In this document: positions 25,403 through 32,863 of the stretch, one piece after another
Numbering within the stretch: the first letter of the stretch is position 1
Layout of the letters: every line of letters begins with the position of its first letter
From: Enemella evansiae
Lineage (GTDB): Bacteria; Pseudomonadota; Alphaproteobacteria; Rhodobacterales; Rhodobacteraceae
Assembly: GCA_017255395.1 (NCBI GenBank)
Contig: JAFKDC010000007.1
Span: 99,623 to 163,622 of the forward strand
Length of the DNA: 64,000 nucleotides
Direction: 5' to 3'
Position numbers and translations under genes: made by a program
Notes under the pieces: generated by a model
Databases searched by the model: none
Told to the model about the DNA's origin: nothing
The model's input: the letters and a program-made list of their open reading frames with translations, nothing else

Positions 25403-26085
25403 CGCTGCTGACCGTGCGCGACCTTGCCGCCTTCTACGGCGCCAGCCAGGCACTGTTTTCCGTGTCCTTCGACATCGCCGAGGGCGAGGTGCTGGCGCTT
25501 ATGGGGCGCAACGGCATGGGCAAGACCACGACCATCCGCAGCCTCTGCCGCCTGCTGCCCGCCTCTGGCACCCTGCGCTTCGCCGACCGGGACCTGTCGC
25601 GCCTCAAGCCGCATCAGGCGGCGCGGCTGGGCATCGGGCTGGTGCCCGAGGGGCGGCGTTGCTTCGCGGACCTGACCGTGACCGAGAACCTGACCGCCGC
25701 CGCCCGCCCCGGGCCATGGGACCGCGCGGCGGTCACCGCGCTGTTCCCGCGGCTGGCCGAGCGGTCCGGGCAGGTGGCCCGCTCGCTGTCCGGCGGCGAA
25801 CAGCAGATGCTGGCCATCGGGCGGGCGCTGATGACGAACCCGCGCCTGCTGGTGCTCGACGAGGCGACAGAGGGGCTGGCGCCGATGATCCGGCAGGAGA
25901 TCTGGGCCGCCCTGTCCCGGCTGAAACGCGAGACCGGCATGGCCATCCTGATCGTCGACAAGTCTCTGAAGGAACTGGCGCAGGTCGCCGACCGCGCGGT
26001 GATCCTCAGCCGGGGCCGGTCCGAGTGGACCGGGCCGCTGGACAGGCTGACCCCGGAGGATACGACGCGCTACCTGGGGGTCTGA
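25399..26085 (+). CDS. livF: branched-chain amino acid ABC transporter ATP-binding protein (LivF type)
   Basis: A 228-residue ABC ATPase with a GTG start inside the livG stop: Walker A GRNGMGKT, signature LSGGEQQMLAIGRAL, Walker B LLVLDEATEGLAP, H-loop region IVDKSLKELAQ (Lys in place of the usual His-switch position, as is common for LivF). Last gene of the importer. It is followed by a 205-bp spacer carrying the EcfG-type promoter of the next operon. Confidence 0.93.
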   Translation: MTLLTVRDLAAFYGASQALFSVSFDIAEGEVLALMGRNGMGKTTTIRSLCRLLPASGTLRFADRDLSRLKPHQAARLGIGLVPEGRRCFADLTVTENLTAAARPGPWDRAAVTALFPRLAERSGQVARSLSGGEQQMLAIGRALMTNPRLLVLDEATEGLAPMIRQEIWAALSRLKRETGMAILIVDKSLKELAQVADRAVILSRGRSEWTGPLDRLTPEDTTRYLGV

Positions 26086-26196
26086 CGCGCCCAGCCATCC
26101 GCCCGGCACGGGCTGACGCCGACGGGCCGCCGCGCCTTTCCCGACGGGCCTGTCGCGGGGACCGGGCGCACGGAACAGATTTTTCAAGGGTTTGGC

Positions 26197-26221
26197 GGAA
26201 CCATTCCGGGCAACCTGCGTT
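26197..26221 (+). promoter_or_regulatory. EcfG-type promoter for the yqjE-like/amidoligase operon
   Basis: Exact GGAAC (26197-26201), 16-nt spacer, exact CGTT (26218-26221), the alphaproteobacterial general-stress sigma consensus. It ends 69 nt upstream of the ATG at 26291. It also argues against the longer upstream open frame, which would overlap it. Confidence 0.75.
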
Positions 26222-26290
26222 GCCCCCGCGAATGACACCAAAGGAAAGGCGCGCCGCCTGACCCGGACAGGCGCGACCGGGACGCCGCGA

Positions 26291-26701
26291 ATGAACACTG
26301 CCAGGCTCGTCGAGCTGACCCGCCTTCTGCCCGAGATCATCGCCCTTGCCAAAGGCCACATCCAGACAGAGCTGCTTCTGGCGCGCCGCGAGATATCCGA
26401 GAAATGGTCGAGGGCCGGGTCCGGCGTGGTCCTCTACATCGCCGCCGCCGTGCTGGCGATGGTCATGCTGCAGGTGCTGGCCGCCGCCGCCGTGGCGCAG
26501 ATCGCCGCCAGCTTCGGCCTGTCGGTCGCGCTGTCGGCGCTGATCGTCGCGGGCGTCCTGCTGGGTCTGGCGCTGGTCTGCCTGCTGATGGCGCGCAGGC
26601 GCCTGTCGTCGCGGGCCCTGACCCCGGACAAGACGCTGGCCCAGCTTCGCGCGGATATCGCGGCGGTCGAGGAGGTGCTGCGTGCCCGCCGTGACCTCTA
26701 G
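26291..26701 (+). CDS. YqjE-like membrane protein (phage-holin superfamily III, DUF1469)
   Basis: A 136-residue inner-membrane protein. Amphipathic N-terminus (RLVELTRLLPEIIALAKGHIQTELLLARREI), two transmembrane segments at about 46-70 and 74-98, and a charged C-terminus (LAQLRADIAAVEEVLRARRDL). The family is named after phage holins, but chromosomal copies with YqjD/YqjK-type neighbours are stress-associated membrane proteins, not lysis genes. First gene of a four-gene operon with an EcfG-type promoter. Its 3' end overlaps the next start by 20 bp. Confidence 0.82.
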   Translation: MNTARLVELTRLLPEIIALAKGHIQTELLLARREISEKWSRAGSGVVLYIAAAVLAMVMLQVLAAAAVAQIAASFGLSVALSALIVAGVLLGLALVCLLMARRRLSSRALTPDKTLAQLRADIAAVEEVLRARRDL

Positions 26702-26909
26702 ACGCCTTGCCCAGCTGGCCGAGGCCGAGCGCGACGCGCTGGCCGCGCGGCTGCTGGTGCTGGTGGCGCCGGCGCCCGAGGCTCCGCAAGAGGCGCCCGT
26801 GCGCCCGGTCGAAGACCCCGGGCCCCGGCGGACCGCGTGGAAGGCGCTGGGCCTTGCCTTCGGCGCGGGCCTCGCCACCGCATGGCTGATCCGGCGGCGG
26901 CGCAAATGA
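26682..26909 (+). CDS. small YqjK-like membrane protein
   Basis: A 75-residue protein with a GTG start overlapping the preceding gene by 20 bp. N-terminal helical region (SRRLAQLAEAERDALAARLL), Pro/Glu linker, one transmembrane segment (AWKALGLAFGAGLATAWLI), then an RRRRK end. Size, order and arginine-rich character resemble YqjK, which follows YqjE in enterobacteria; assignment is by context. Its stop overlaps the amidoligase ATG (ATGA), implying tight co-expression. Confidence 0.7.
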   Translation: MPAVTSRRLAQLAEAERDALAARLLVLVAPAPEAPQEAPVRPVEDPGPRRTAWKALGLAFGAGLATAWLIRRRRK

Positions 26910-27892
26910 CGCCGGACCGCGCCCGGGCCGCCGACCCGCCCTTCCCGCCCCTGCCGGTGGCCCTGAACGCCGAAGGGCACCCCCGCCGCACGGGTGTCGA
27001 GGTGGAATTCGCCGGGCTGGACGAAAGCGAAGTCGCCCGCGTCCTCTCCGAGGTGCTGGGCGGCGAGATCGAGCAAAGCGGTCCCTACCGCTACAGCCTC
27101 TGCGGGTCCGAAATCGGTGACCTGACCGTCGAACTCGACACAGCGCTGCGCAAGAATTCCGACCGGCGGCTGGTACAGGAGGGGCTGGACCTTGCCCGCG
27201 GGATCATCCCTGTCGAGGTGATCACCGCGCCCATCCCCGCCAGCACCCTGCCCCGCCTTGACGCGGCCATGTCCGCGCTGCGCGACGCCGGGGCCAAGGG
27301 GTCTGGTCAGGGAGTGTTCTACGGTTTCGGCGTGCACCTGAACCCCGAGATCGCGGGGCTGGATCACCCGCTGACCCCGGCCACGATCCGCGCCTACGGG
27401 CTGATCGAGGAACACCTGCGCGCCGAGGACCGCATCGACGGCACCCGGCGCCTGCTGCCCTTCGTCGACCGCTGGCCCGCCGCGCTGATCGACGCGCTGG
27501 CCGGGGCCGCGACGGCCTCGCTGCGCGACCTGATGGTGCTTTACGCGCGCCATACGAGCAGCCGCAATCACGGGCTGGACCTGCTGCCGCTGTTTCGCCA
27601 CCTCGACGACCGCCGCTTTCAGCGACTCTTCGGCGGGGGCGACGGCGGCACCACCAATGCCCGCCCGACCTTCCACTTCCGCCTGCCCGACAGCCGCATC
27701 GACGAGGCGGACTGGTCGCTGTCCCAAGCATGGCGCGACTGGCTGCTGGTCGAGACGGTGGCCTCGGACGAGGCGCTGCTGGACCGGCTGGCCTCGGCGC
27801 GGCTGCGATACCGGGACCGCCTGCTCAGCGGGCGCGGCGACTGGCGCAACGAGTCCACCGCGATCCTGGCAGAGGCGGGGCACCGGGCATGA
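26906..27892 (+). CDS. amidoligase family protein (glutamine-synthetase-like fold)
   Basis: A 328-residue protein of the putative amidoligase family. Conserved blocks are GVEVEF at residues 30-35 (a metal-binding strand shared with gamma-glutamylcysteine ligases), a GDLTVELDTAL strand, FGVHLNPE (second metal/ATP site), and a basic segment HTSSRNHGLDLLP then TNARPTFHFRLPDS. The fold forms amide bonds between a carboxylate and an amine using ATP. The substrate is unknown. ATGA overlaps at both ends tie it to a membrane protein upstream and a glutamine-amidohydrolase-like peptidase downstream. It should be expressed in the general stress response. Confidence 0.85.
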   Translation: MTPDRARAADPPFPPLPVALNAEGHPRRTGVEVEFAGLDESEVARVLSEVLGGEIEQSGPYRYSLCGSEIGDLTVELDTALRKNSDRRLVQEGLDLARGIIPVEVITAPIPASTLPRLDAAMSALRDAGAKGSGQGVFYGFGVHLNPEIAGLDHPLTPATIRAYGLIEEHLRAEDRIDGTRRLLPFVDRWPAALIDALAGAATASLRDLMVLYARHTSSRNHGLDLLPLFRHLDDRRFQRLFGGGDGGTTNARPTFHFRLPDSRIDEADWSLSQAWRDWLLVETVASDEALLDRLASARLRYRDRLLSGRGDWRNESTAILAEAGHRA

Positions 27893-28611
27893 AACCCGTC
27901 ATCGGCGTCACGACCTCGCGCCGCTCGGGCTGGCGCATTTTCCCGCTGGTGGCCTTCAACATCTGGCTGGCCGGGGGCAAGGCTGTCCGGTGGGACACGA
28001 AGCGCCCGCCCCGGCTGGAGGCGGTCGACGGGGTCGTGATCGGCGGCGGGGACGATATCTCGCCGGATCTCTACGGCGGGACCCTTGGCATCAGCGCCCG
28101 GCTTGATCCTGAACGCGACGCCTTGGAATGCGAACTGGCGCGGCAGGCCTTGGCGCGCAACCTGCCGGTGCTGGGCATCTGCCGGGGCGCGCAGATGATC
28201 AGCGTTGCCCTTGGCGGGACGCTGGATCAGAGCGCCTGGCAGACCTTCGGGATGGAGCACAAGATCCGCACCGTCCTGCCCCGGCGCGCGATCCGGATCG
28301 AGCCGGACACCCGGCTGGCGCGGATCGCCGGGCCAGAGGAGATGACGGTCAACGCGCTTCACACGCAGGCGGTCCGCGATCCCGGAAAGGGCGTGCGCGT
28401 CGCGGCACGCGACATGGCGGGGATGATCCAGGCGATCGAGCGGCTGGACGATCCCTTTGCGCTTGGCGTCCAGTGGCACCCGGAACATCTGTTCTACTCC
28501 CGGCGCCAGCGCGCGATCTTCCGTGCGCTGGTGGCAGCGGCCGCCGCGCGGCGCAGCAGCTTGCGGCAGGTCGATGCCGCTCTGGAAACCGGAAAGAGGG
28601 GGCTGGTTTGA
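27889..28611 (+). CDS. class I glutamine amidotransferase-like hydrolase (peptidase C26)
   Basis: A 240-residue PuuD-like enzyme. Nucleophile C98 in LGICRGAQM; catalytic His197 and Glu199 in GVQWHPEH; the VVIGGGDDISPDLYGG strand near residue 50 is typical of gamma-glutamyl-GABA hydrolases. Such enzymes cleave gamma-glutamyl amides. The 4-bp overlap with the amidoligase suggests one enzyme makes an amide and the other removes or recycles it (inference). Last gene of the EcfG-promoted operon. A non-coding 173-bp stretch without an obvious terminator separates it from the convergent PRC-barrel gene. Confidence 0.88.
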   Translation: MKPVIGVTTSRRSGWRIFPLVAFNIWLAGGKAVRWDTKRPPRLEAVDGVVIGGGDDISPDLYGGTLGISARLDPERDALECELARQALARNLPVLGICRGAQMISVALGGTLDQSAWQTFGMEHKIRTVLPRRAIRIEPDTRLARIAGPEEMTVNALHTQAVRDPGKGVRVAARDMAGMIQAIERLDDPFALGVQWHPEHLFYSRRQRAIFRALVAAAAARRSSLRQVDAALETGKRGLV

Positions 28612-28784
28612 CGCGAAGTGCTTGCCGTCGCGCCCAGCGACTGACGGACGGACGGCGCGAAGCCTTCACAGTTGTCCGGCGCAATACCCAAGCGGAGGGA
28701 GTGTTTTAAGCCGTATGCCATTCACGGGGAACTCTGCGACCCGCAAGCGAGCGAGCCGGAACACCCAGTTCGCCAGATGATTGC

Positions 28785-29477
28785 TCAGGCCTCGGGCCGC
28801 CCGCCAGCCTCTGTCCGGCGGCTCGGTGGCACCGGATCGTTACCGAGCGCCGGCCTGCGAATAGCCGACCGCGCGACGAAATGGCTGTTCCCTTCCGGGA
28901 TGTGGCGCATCGCCTCGATGTTGATATGCAGCGTCACGCCCCCGCCCTGCGAGACCTGAAGCTGGCGCAGGGCCGCGTCACGCTCATTGATCTCGATATC
29001 GCTGATGCGGCCCAGCTCTCCCTCCGAGGTGAAGAAGGGCTTGCCGGTCACCTCGCTGCCCCAGACCCAGCTGGCCGGAGCATTCGCGGGCTTTTCCGGG
29101 ACCGTGGGACGCCAGGCTCGTTCCAGCAGGCTCAGCACCCGGCGTACCCCTCGCAAAGGCGCCCCATCGGTGTCGGAGCCGTTGGCGGCGAGCACATCCG
29201 GCAGCGTACCTGTGGCCAGCGTATCCTCGTCCAGACCCTCGGCGGAATCGCCGCTTTCCAGCAAGGCCGCGTCCGACAGGTCCAGCCGGACCGAATTCTC
29301 GCTCAGCGCGGACCGGCTTGCGGATACCAGCACGGAACGCCGCGCCTTGCTAAGCTGCACCGACCAATAGGTGACCCTGCGGCGCTGCATGTCCAGAAGC
29401 CCGTCACGGATGAACCCGACAGGCTGCGTCTCGCCAGAAATCATGACGGGCAGGGTCTTTATCCGGGTCAGTCGCAT
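28785..29477 (-). CDS. PRC-barrel domain protein
   Basis: A 230-residue protein with two PRC-barrel-like segments. The N-terminal part is PVMISGETQPVGFIRDGLLD with VTYWSVQL; the C-terminal part is GSEVTGKPFFTSEGELGRISDIEINERDAALRQLQVSQ. The acidic middle region is probably flexible. No signal peptide. PRC-barrel proteins of this kind are frequent members of alphaproteobacterial general-stress regulons, which fits the exact EcfG site 50 nt upstream (29527-29551). Molecular function is unknown. Confidence 0.82.
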   Translation of the reverse strand: MRLTRIKTLPVMISGETQPVGFIRDGLLDMQRRRVTYWSVQLSKARRSVLVSASRSALSENSVRLDLSDAALLESGDSAEGLDEDTLATGTLPDVLAANGSDTDGAPLRGVRRVLSLLERAWRPTVPEKPANAPASWVWGSEVTGKPFFTSEGELGRISDIEINERDAALRQLQVSQGGGVTLHINIEAMRHIPEGNSHFVARSAIRRPALGNDPVPPSRRTEAGGRPEA

Positions 29478-29526
29478 ATGAACCTCAATACTCGCAGCGC
29501 CAATCGGCGCCAGTTACAGTCTGCCC

Positions 29527-29551
29527 AACGCGCCCGGGCCGGTCGGGTTCC
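29527..29551 (-). promoter_or_regulatory. EcfG-type promoter of the PRC-barrel gene
   Basis: On the minus strand, exact GGAAC (29551-29547), 16-nt spacer, exact CGTT (29530-29527), with the start codon 49 nt downstream. Confidence 0.75.
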
Positions 29552-29600
29552 CGGGGATGTCGCCGCGGTGCGGCAGGGCCTTCCCCGCCGCCCTGCCCCC

Positions 29601-30053
29601 CTATTCCAGTTCCACAACCGGATTGCGCAGCGGCGTCCGTGTGCGCGGGGCGCGCGGCCCGTCCGCCATGTCCCGGCGCAGCAGGGCAGCGTTGCGGCGG
29701 TTTGCCTTCAGCGCAACGTCGGCCAGGTCGCCGATGATCGGGACAGAGCCCAGCATCACGTCGGCACCGGTATTCAGGGCCATGCGCAGCAGGGTGCCAC
29801 GGCGGGCGCCCATGCGGTGCGCCTCGGTCAGGATCCACAGCGACGGAAGCGCCGCGACCACGTCGCCCACCACGGGAACGAGACCGAGAATGCTGTCCCA
29901 GCCAAAGCGGATGCCCAGCACCGGAACACGATATCCGGCGTCCATCCAGTTGGCGAGGTTTTCGACCCGGCGCAAGCGGGCGGCGATTTCAGGGGCGTGC
30001 AGGCTGCTGTCCTGCACGCCGGTTTCAGCGGCGCGCGATGATGTAGACGGCAT
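29601..30053 (-). CDS. DUF4112 family membrane protein
   Basis: About 150 residues. The conserved block is WMDAGYRVPVLGIRFGWDSI followed by GLVPVVGDVVAALPSLWILT and a second PIIGDLADVALKANRRNA, two membrane-associated segments separated by a basic helix. I place the start at MPSTSS (30053); MAIFRV at 30077 would overlap the upstream yqaE-like gene by 53 instead of 29 nt. It is probably co-transcribed from the EcfG promoter at 30212-30236. Function unknown. Confidence 0.82.
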   Translation of the reverse strand: MPSTSSRAAETGVQDSSLHAPEIAARLRRVENLANWMDAGYRVPVLGIRFGWDSILGLVPVVGDVVAALPSLWILTEAHRMGARRGTLLRMALNTGADVMLGSVPIIGDLADVALKANRRNAALLRRDMADGPRAPRTRTPLRNPVVELE

Positions 30054-30183
30054 GGACGATACCCGGAATATAGCCAAGGATGGTTAACAGGATGTTAATC
30101 CAGAAGTGCTTTCCGATGCCCACCTCCAGGAAGACGCCCAGCGGCGGCAGCAGGATGGCGGCGATGATTTTCAGAAGTTCCAT
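30025..30183 (-). CDS. YqaE/Pmp3-family small membrane protein
   Basis: A 52-residue protein translated by hand: MELLKIIAAILLPPLGVFLE at the N-terminus and ILLTILGYIPGIVHAVYIIA near the end. It has the two hydrophobic helices and the PPLGV..G and LGYIPGIVHA motifs of the Pmp3/YqaE family. Family members respond to salt and membrane-potential stress in bacteria, yeast and plants. An exact EcfG site ends 28 nt upstream. Overlaps the downstream DUF4112 gene. Confidence 0.9.
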   Translation of the reverse strand: MELLKIIAAILLPPLGVFLEVGIGKHFWINILLTILGYIPGIVHAVYIIARR

Positions 30184-30211
30184 GGTGCGTTATCCCTTTG
30201 TTCAAGGGACG

Positions 30212-30236
30212 AACGCCGGAACGGGGCGGCTGTTCC
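30212..30236 (-). promoter_or_regulatory. EcfG-type promoter of the yqaE-like/DUF4112 unit
   Basis: On the minus strand, exact GGAAC (30236-30232), 16-nt spacer, exact CGTT (30215-30212), 28 nt before the ATG at 30183. Confidence 0.78.
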
Positions 30237-30290
30237 CGCATGCCCGCCATACCCGGTTCGAAAAGGGGCTGTGTTGCGAAGGCGCCTCTG

Positions 30291-32030
30291 TCAGGCTGCG
30301 GCGCGGCGCCCTTCTGCATCCTTTGCGAATTCGCGGCGCGAGAAGATCACGTCGTAGAGGTATTGACCCTCGTCTTCGACGACCTCCGCCTCGCCCTCGA
30401 TCTGCATGACGAAGGCCTTCATCAGCCGCGATCCAAGCCCGCTTGTGCCCGGGCCTTCCTCATCCTGCACGGTAACTGCCGCACCCTTGGTATTGGCGAT
30501 CCGCAACCGCAAGCGGTCGCCGTCGTCCATCCGGACAAGGGACACGCAGATGCGCGGGTCCGATCCGTCCGCCGGACGGCCCACGTATTTCACCGCATTG
30601 GTCAACGCCTCGGCGGACAGCATCGACAGGGGCACAGCCTGATCGGGGTAGAGGTCCGCCGGGATCACGTCCACGGACAGCGACACATCCGGCGGCAGCG
30701 ACACCTGCGCCACGTCCTCGACAACCGCGCGCACCAGTTCTCCGCCATCGACCGTGGTCATGTCGGGCGAGGCATAGAGCGTGCGGTGCAGCGTCGCGAG
30801 CCCGCGCACCCGGCGCTGAAGCCCGCGCAGCATGCGCCGCGCCTCGGGGGTCTCGGCGTTGCGCATCTCCATGTTCATGATGGAGACGATCAGCTGAAGA
30901 TTGTTCTTCACCCGGTGGTGCACCTCTTTCAGCAGCACCTCCTTGTCCTGAAGGTCCTTCTGCTGGCGGATCTCGGCCTCGGAGATGATCAGCGCCATAC
31001 GGCTGAAGGCGCGCGCCGCCTCGGCCAGTTCCTCGGGCGGGTCGTCCAGGGTCAGGGCGGCCACGGTGCGGTCGCCCAGGGCGAAGCGCCGCATCGCCGA
31101 GCGCAGCCCGCTGACGTGCCGGATCACCAGCCGTTGCAGGCCGACATAGGCCACCGCGATCCCGGCGATCCACATGACGATCGGGAAGACCAGCGCAAGC
31201 CCCGACTGCAACCCGCCGATCACGGTTTCGCCGTCCTCGACGGGCCAGCTTCCCACCATGACGACGCTTTGCGGCAGCACCGAGCTGACCGCGTAAAGAC
31301 GGCGTTCCCCATCGTTGCTGACCGCCTCGAAGGTTTCGTCGCGCAGCTCGGACAGGCCCTGGTTCGTGATGTCGCGCGGCAGGAACCCCTGCGCCTCTTT
31401 CACGGTATTGTTGGCGACAACGATATCGCCGTTCGAGTTGATCGTGGCGATGCGCACGGTCTCGACGCTCGACGCCTCGGCAATCAGCGCGCTGATGATC
31501 CGGTGCGGGATCGAGATCGAGATCATCCCCACAAGCTCTTCGCCGCGCCGGATCGGCTGAACAGCGACGGTCACCGCCTCGCCCGAATAGGTGCCGCGAA
31601 TGGTGAAATCCACATAGGGCCGCTTCGCCTCCACCGCGCCCATGATCGTCGGGCTTTGCGAGACGTCTGTGGGGGTGGCGGCGGAATTGCAGTCGGTCTG
31701 CAACTCCGGCGTGATCAGCCCGGCGAAGCTGAAGGTTTCATGCGACCGGACAAATTCCTGCATCACGGCGTTGCAGCTGTCCACCGGCATGCCGACCACC
31801 GCCGCGCCAAGGCCCTGCGCGGCGCCCAGCGCCTGCTGGATCAGCTCGCGCCCGGCATGGCTGGCGGCCACGGTCTCGGACATCAGCGAGGCGCGGGTTA
31901 CATCCTGCGCGTCGTCGATGACCTGTTGGGTCTGGTAAAGGGAAATCAGGCCAAGCGGCAACAAGGCCAGCGTCAGCAGCAACGCCAGCCTTGTCGAAAT
32001 GCGTTTCCCGAAGGTCGAGACACGGTTCAT
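30291..32030 (-). CDS. PhyK-like sensor histidine kinase (HisKA_2 type) of the general stress response
   Basis: A 579-residue membrane kinase. TM1 at about 13-33 and TM2 at about 278-298 enclose a ~240-residue periplasmic Cache-like sensor. A HAMP-like region follows (LVIRHVSGLRSAMRRFALGD). The HisKA_2 motif EVHHRVKNNLQL has its acceptor H372, followed by a HATPase with N-box SAEALTNAVKY and G-box GTSGLGSRLM. Kinases of this class phosphorylate PhyR. It starts 16 bp after ecfG on the same strand, so it belongs to the nepR-ecfG operon. The two cysteines in the periplasmic part (MPVDSCNAV; LQTDCNSA) could form a disulfide. Confidence 0.9.
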   Translation of the reverse strand: MNRVSTFGKRISTRLALLLTLALLPLGLISLYQTQQVIDDAQDVTRASLMSETVAASHAGRELIQQALGAAQGLGAAVVGMPVDSCNAVMQEFVRSHETFSFAGLITPELQTDCNSAATPTDVSQSPTIMGAVEAKRPYVDFTIRGTYSGEAVTVAVQPIRRGEELVGMISISIPHRIISALIAEASSVETVRIATINSNGDIVVANNTVKEAQGFLPRDITNQGLSELRDETFEAVSNDGERRLYAVSSVLPQSVVMVGSWPVEDGETVIGGLQSGLALVFPIVMWIAGIAVAYVGLQRLVIRHVSGLRSAMRRFALGDRTVAALTLDDPPEELAEAARAFSRMALIISEAEIRQQKDLQDKEVLLKEVHHRVKNNLQLIVSIMNMEMRNAETPEARRMLRGLQRRVRGLATLHRTLYASPDMTTVDGGELVRAVVEDVAQVSLPPDVSLSVDVIPADLYPDQAVPLSMLSAEALTNAVKYVGRPADGSDPRICVSLVRMDDGDRLRLRIANTKGAAVTVQDEEGPGTSGLGSRLMKAFVMQIEGEAEVVEDEGQYLYDVIFSRREFAKDAEGRRAAA

Positions 32031-32046
32031 CCACCGCGCTCCTATT

Positions 32047-32595
32047 CTAAGCGGCGCTCTGGTTGTCCGACACGATGCCCGCGGTCACGCTATCGGTCAA
32101 CTCGAGCACATCGTCCTCAAGGTGCATCAACTTGGACAGTTGCGCCCGTGCACGGTTCACCCGGCTCTTGATCGTGCCGACGGCGACGCCGCAGGTCTCT
32201 GCCGCTTCCTCGTAGGAAAAACCCGAGGCGCCCACAAGGATCAGTGCTTCGCGCTGTTCGTCGCTGAGGGTCGCAAAGGCGGTCTGGAAGTCACGCAGGT
32301 TCAGGCGACCATCGTGATCCGGCTTCTGCGCCAGCTGCGCGGACATCTCTCCCTCGCTGTCGGACACCTCGCGGCGGGCCTTGCGGTGGTGCGAATAATA
32401 GGTGTTGCGCAGGATCGTGAACAGCCAGGCCCGCATATTGGTGCCGGGCTGGAAGGTGTCGATCTTGGTCCAGGCCTTGACCACCGCATCCTGCACCATG
32501 TCATCGGCCAGCGCGGAATTGCGCGTCAGGCTCATGGCGAAGGCGCGCATGGCATTGAGGTGGGTGACAATCTCGTCGCGGGGATCAGTTGCCAT
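32047..32595 (-). CDS. ecfG: general stress response sigma factor EcfG
   Basis: ECF sigma factor of the EcfG group, 182 residues from the ATG giving MATDPRDEIV. Region 2 includes LADDMVQDAVVKAWTKIDTF and NMRAWLFTILRNTYY; region 4 includes LSDEQREALILVGASGFSYEEAAE and VGTIKSRVNRARAQL. This start overlaps the nepR stop by 11 bp; the frame is open five codons further. Released from NepR by phosphorylated PhyR, it reads GGAAC-N16/17-CGTT promoters, several of which lie in this window. Confidence 0.95.
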   Translation of the reverse strand: MATDPRDEIVTHLNAMRAFAMSLTRNSALADDMVQDAVVKAWTKIDTFQPGTNMRAWLFTILRNTYYSHHRKARREVSDSEGEMSAQLAQKPDHDGRLNLRDFQTAFATLSDEQREALILVGASGFSYEEAAETCGVAVGTIKSRVNRARAQLSKLMHLEDDVLELTDSVTAGIVSDNQSAA

Positions 32596-32761
32596 CTGCA
32601 CCACTCCCACTCGACGACGCAGTATTGTCTTGCGCGCGGAGCTGGTTGAGCAGGTCCGTGAAGCGGTCGGGAACGTCTTCTTTCAAAACATCGTTGTAGG
32701 CGCGACGAAGGTTGTCGTCGATCTCGTCCTGAAGCCGTGTGTGTTTCTTTGCTTGGGTCAT
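32585..32761 (-). CDS. nepR: anti-sigma factor NepR
   Basis: A 58-residue protein translated by hand, too short for most gene callers. It begins MTQAKKHTRLQDEIDDNLRR and continues through the conserved core DVPDRFTDLLNQLRAQ, which wraps around EcfG and is recaptured by the PhyR sigma-like domain. The C-terminal tail (SSSGSGADGN) is disordered. It overlaps ecfG by 11 bp and is preceded by the divergent EcfG-type promoter shared with phyR. Confidence 0.93.
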   Translation of the reverse strand: MTQAKKHTRLQDEIDDNLRRAYNDVLKEDVPDRFTDLLNQLRAQDNTASSSGSGADGN

Positions 32762-32802
32762 TAGGGGGGCTGGGCCTGCGTTGATTTTTTACACATTCTC
32801 GC

Positions 32803-32833
32803 GGAACCAACCCGGGATATCCATGTTGGTTCC
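32803..32833. promoter_or_regulatory. overlapping bidirectional EcfG-type promoters of phyR and nepR-ecfG
   Basis: A perfect 9-bp inverted repeat, GGAACCAAC (32803-32811) and GTTGGTTCC (32825-32833), with a 13-nt spacer. Plus strand: GGAAC, 16 nt, TGTT (32824-32827), towards phyR. Minus strand: GGAAC (32833-32829), 16 nt, GGTT (32812-32809), towards nepR. Each arm is the -35 box of one promoter and the -10 region of the other. Confidence 0.75.
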
Positions 32834-32863
32834 GTGACAGACCGAAAAAATGGGACGAAAATT

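Noticed and set aside
26291..26701. Phage holin, hence a prophage or lysis cassette
   Set aside because: Only the domain-family name suggests phage. Neighbours are YqjK-like, amidoligase and stress genes, with an EcfG promoter and no phage genes.
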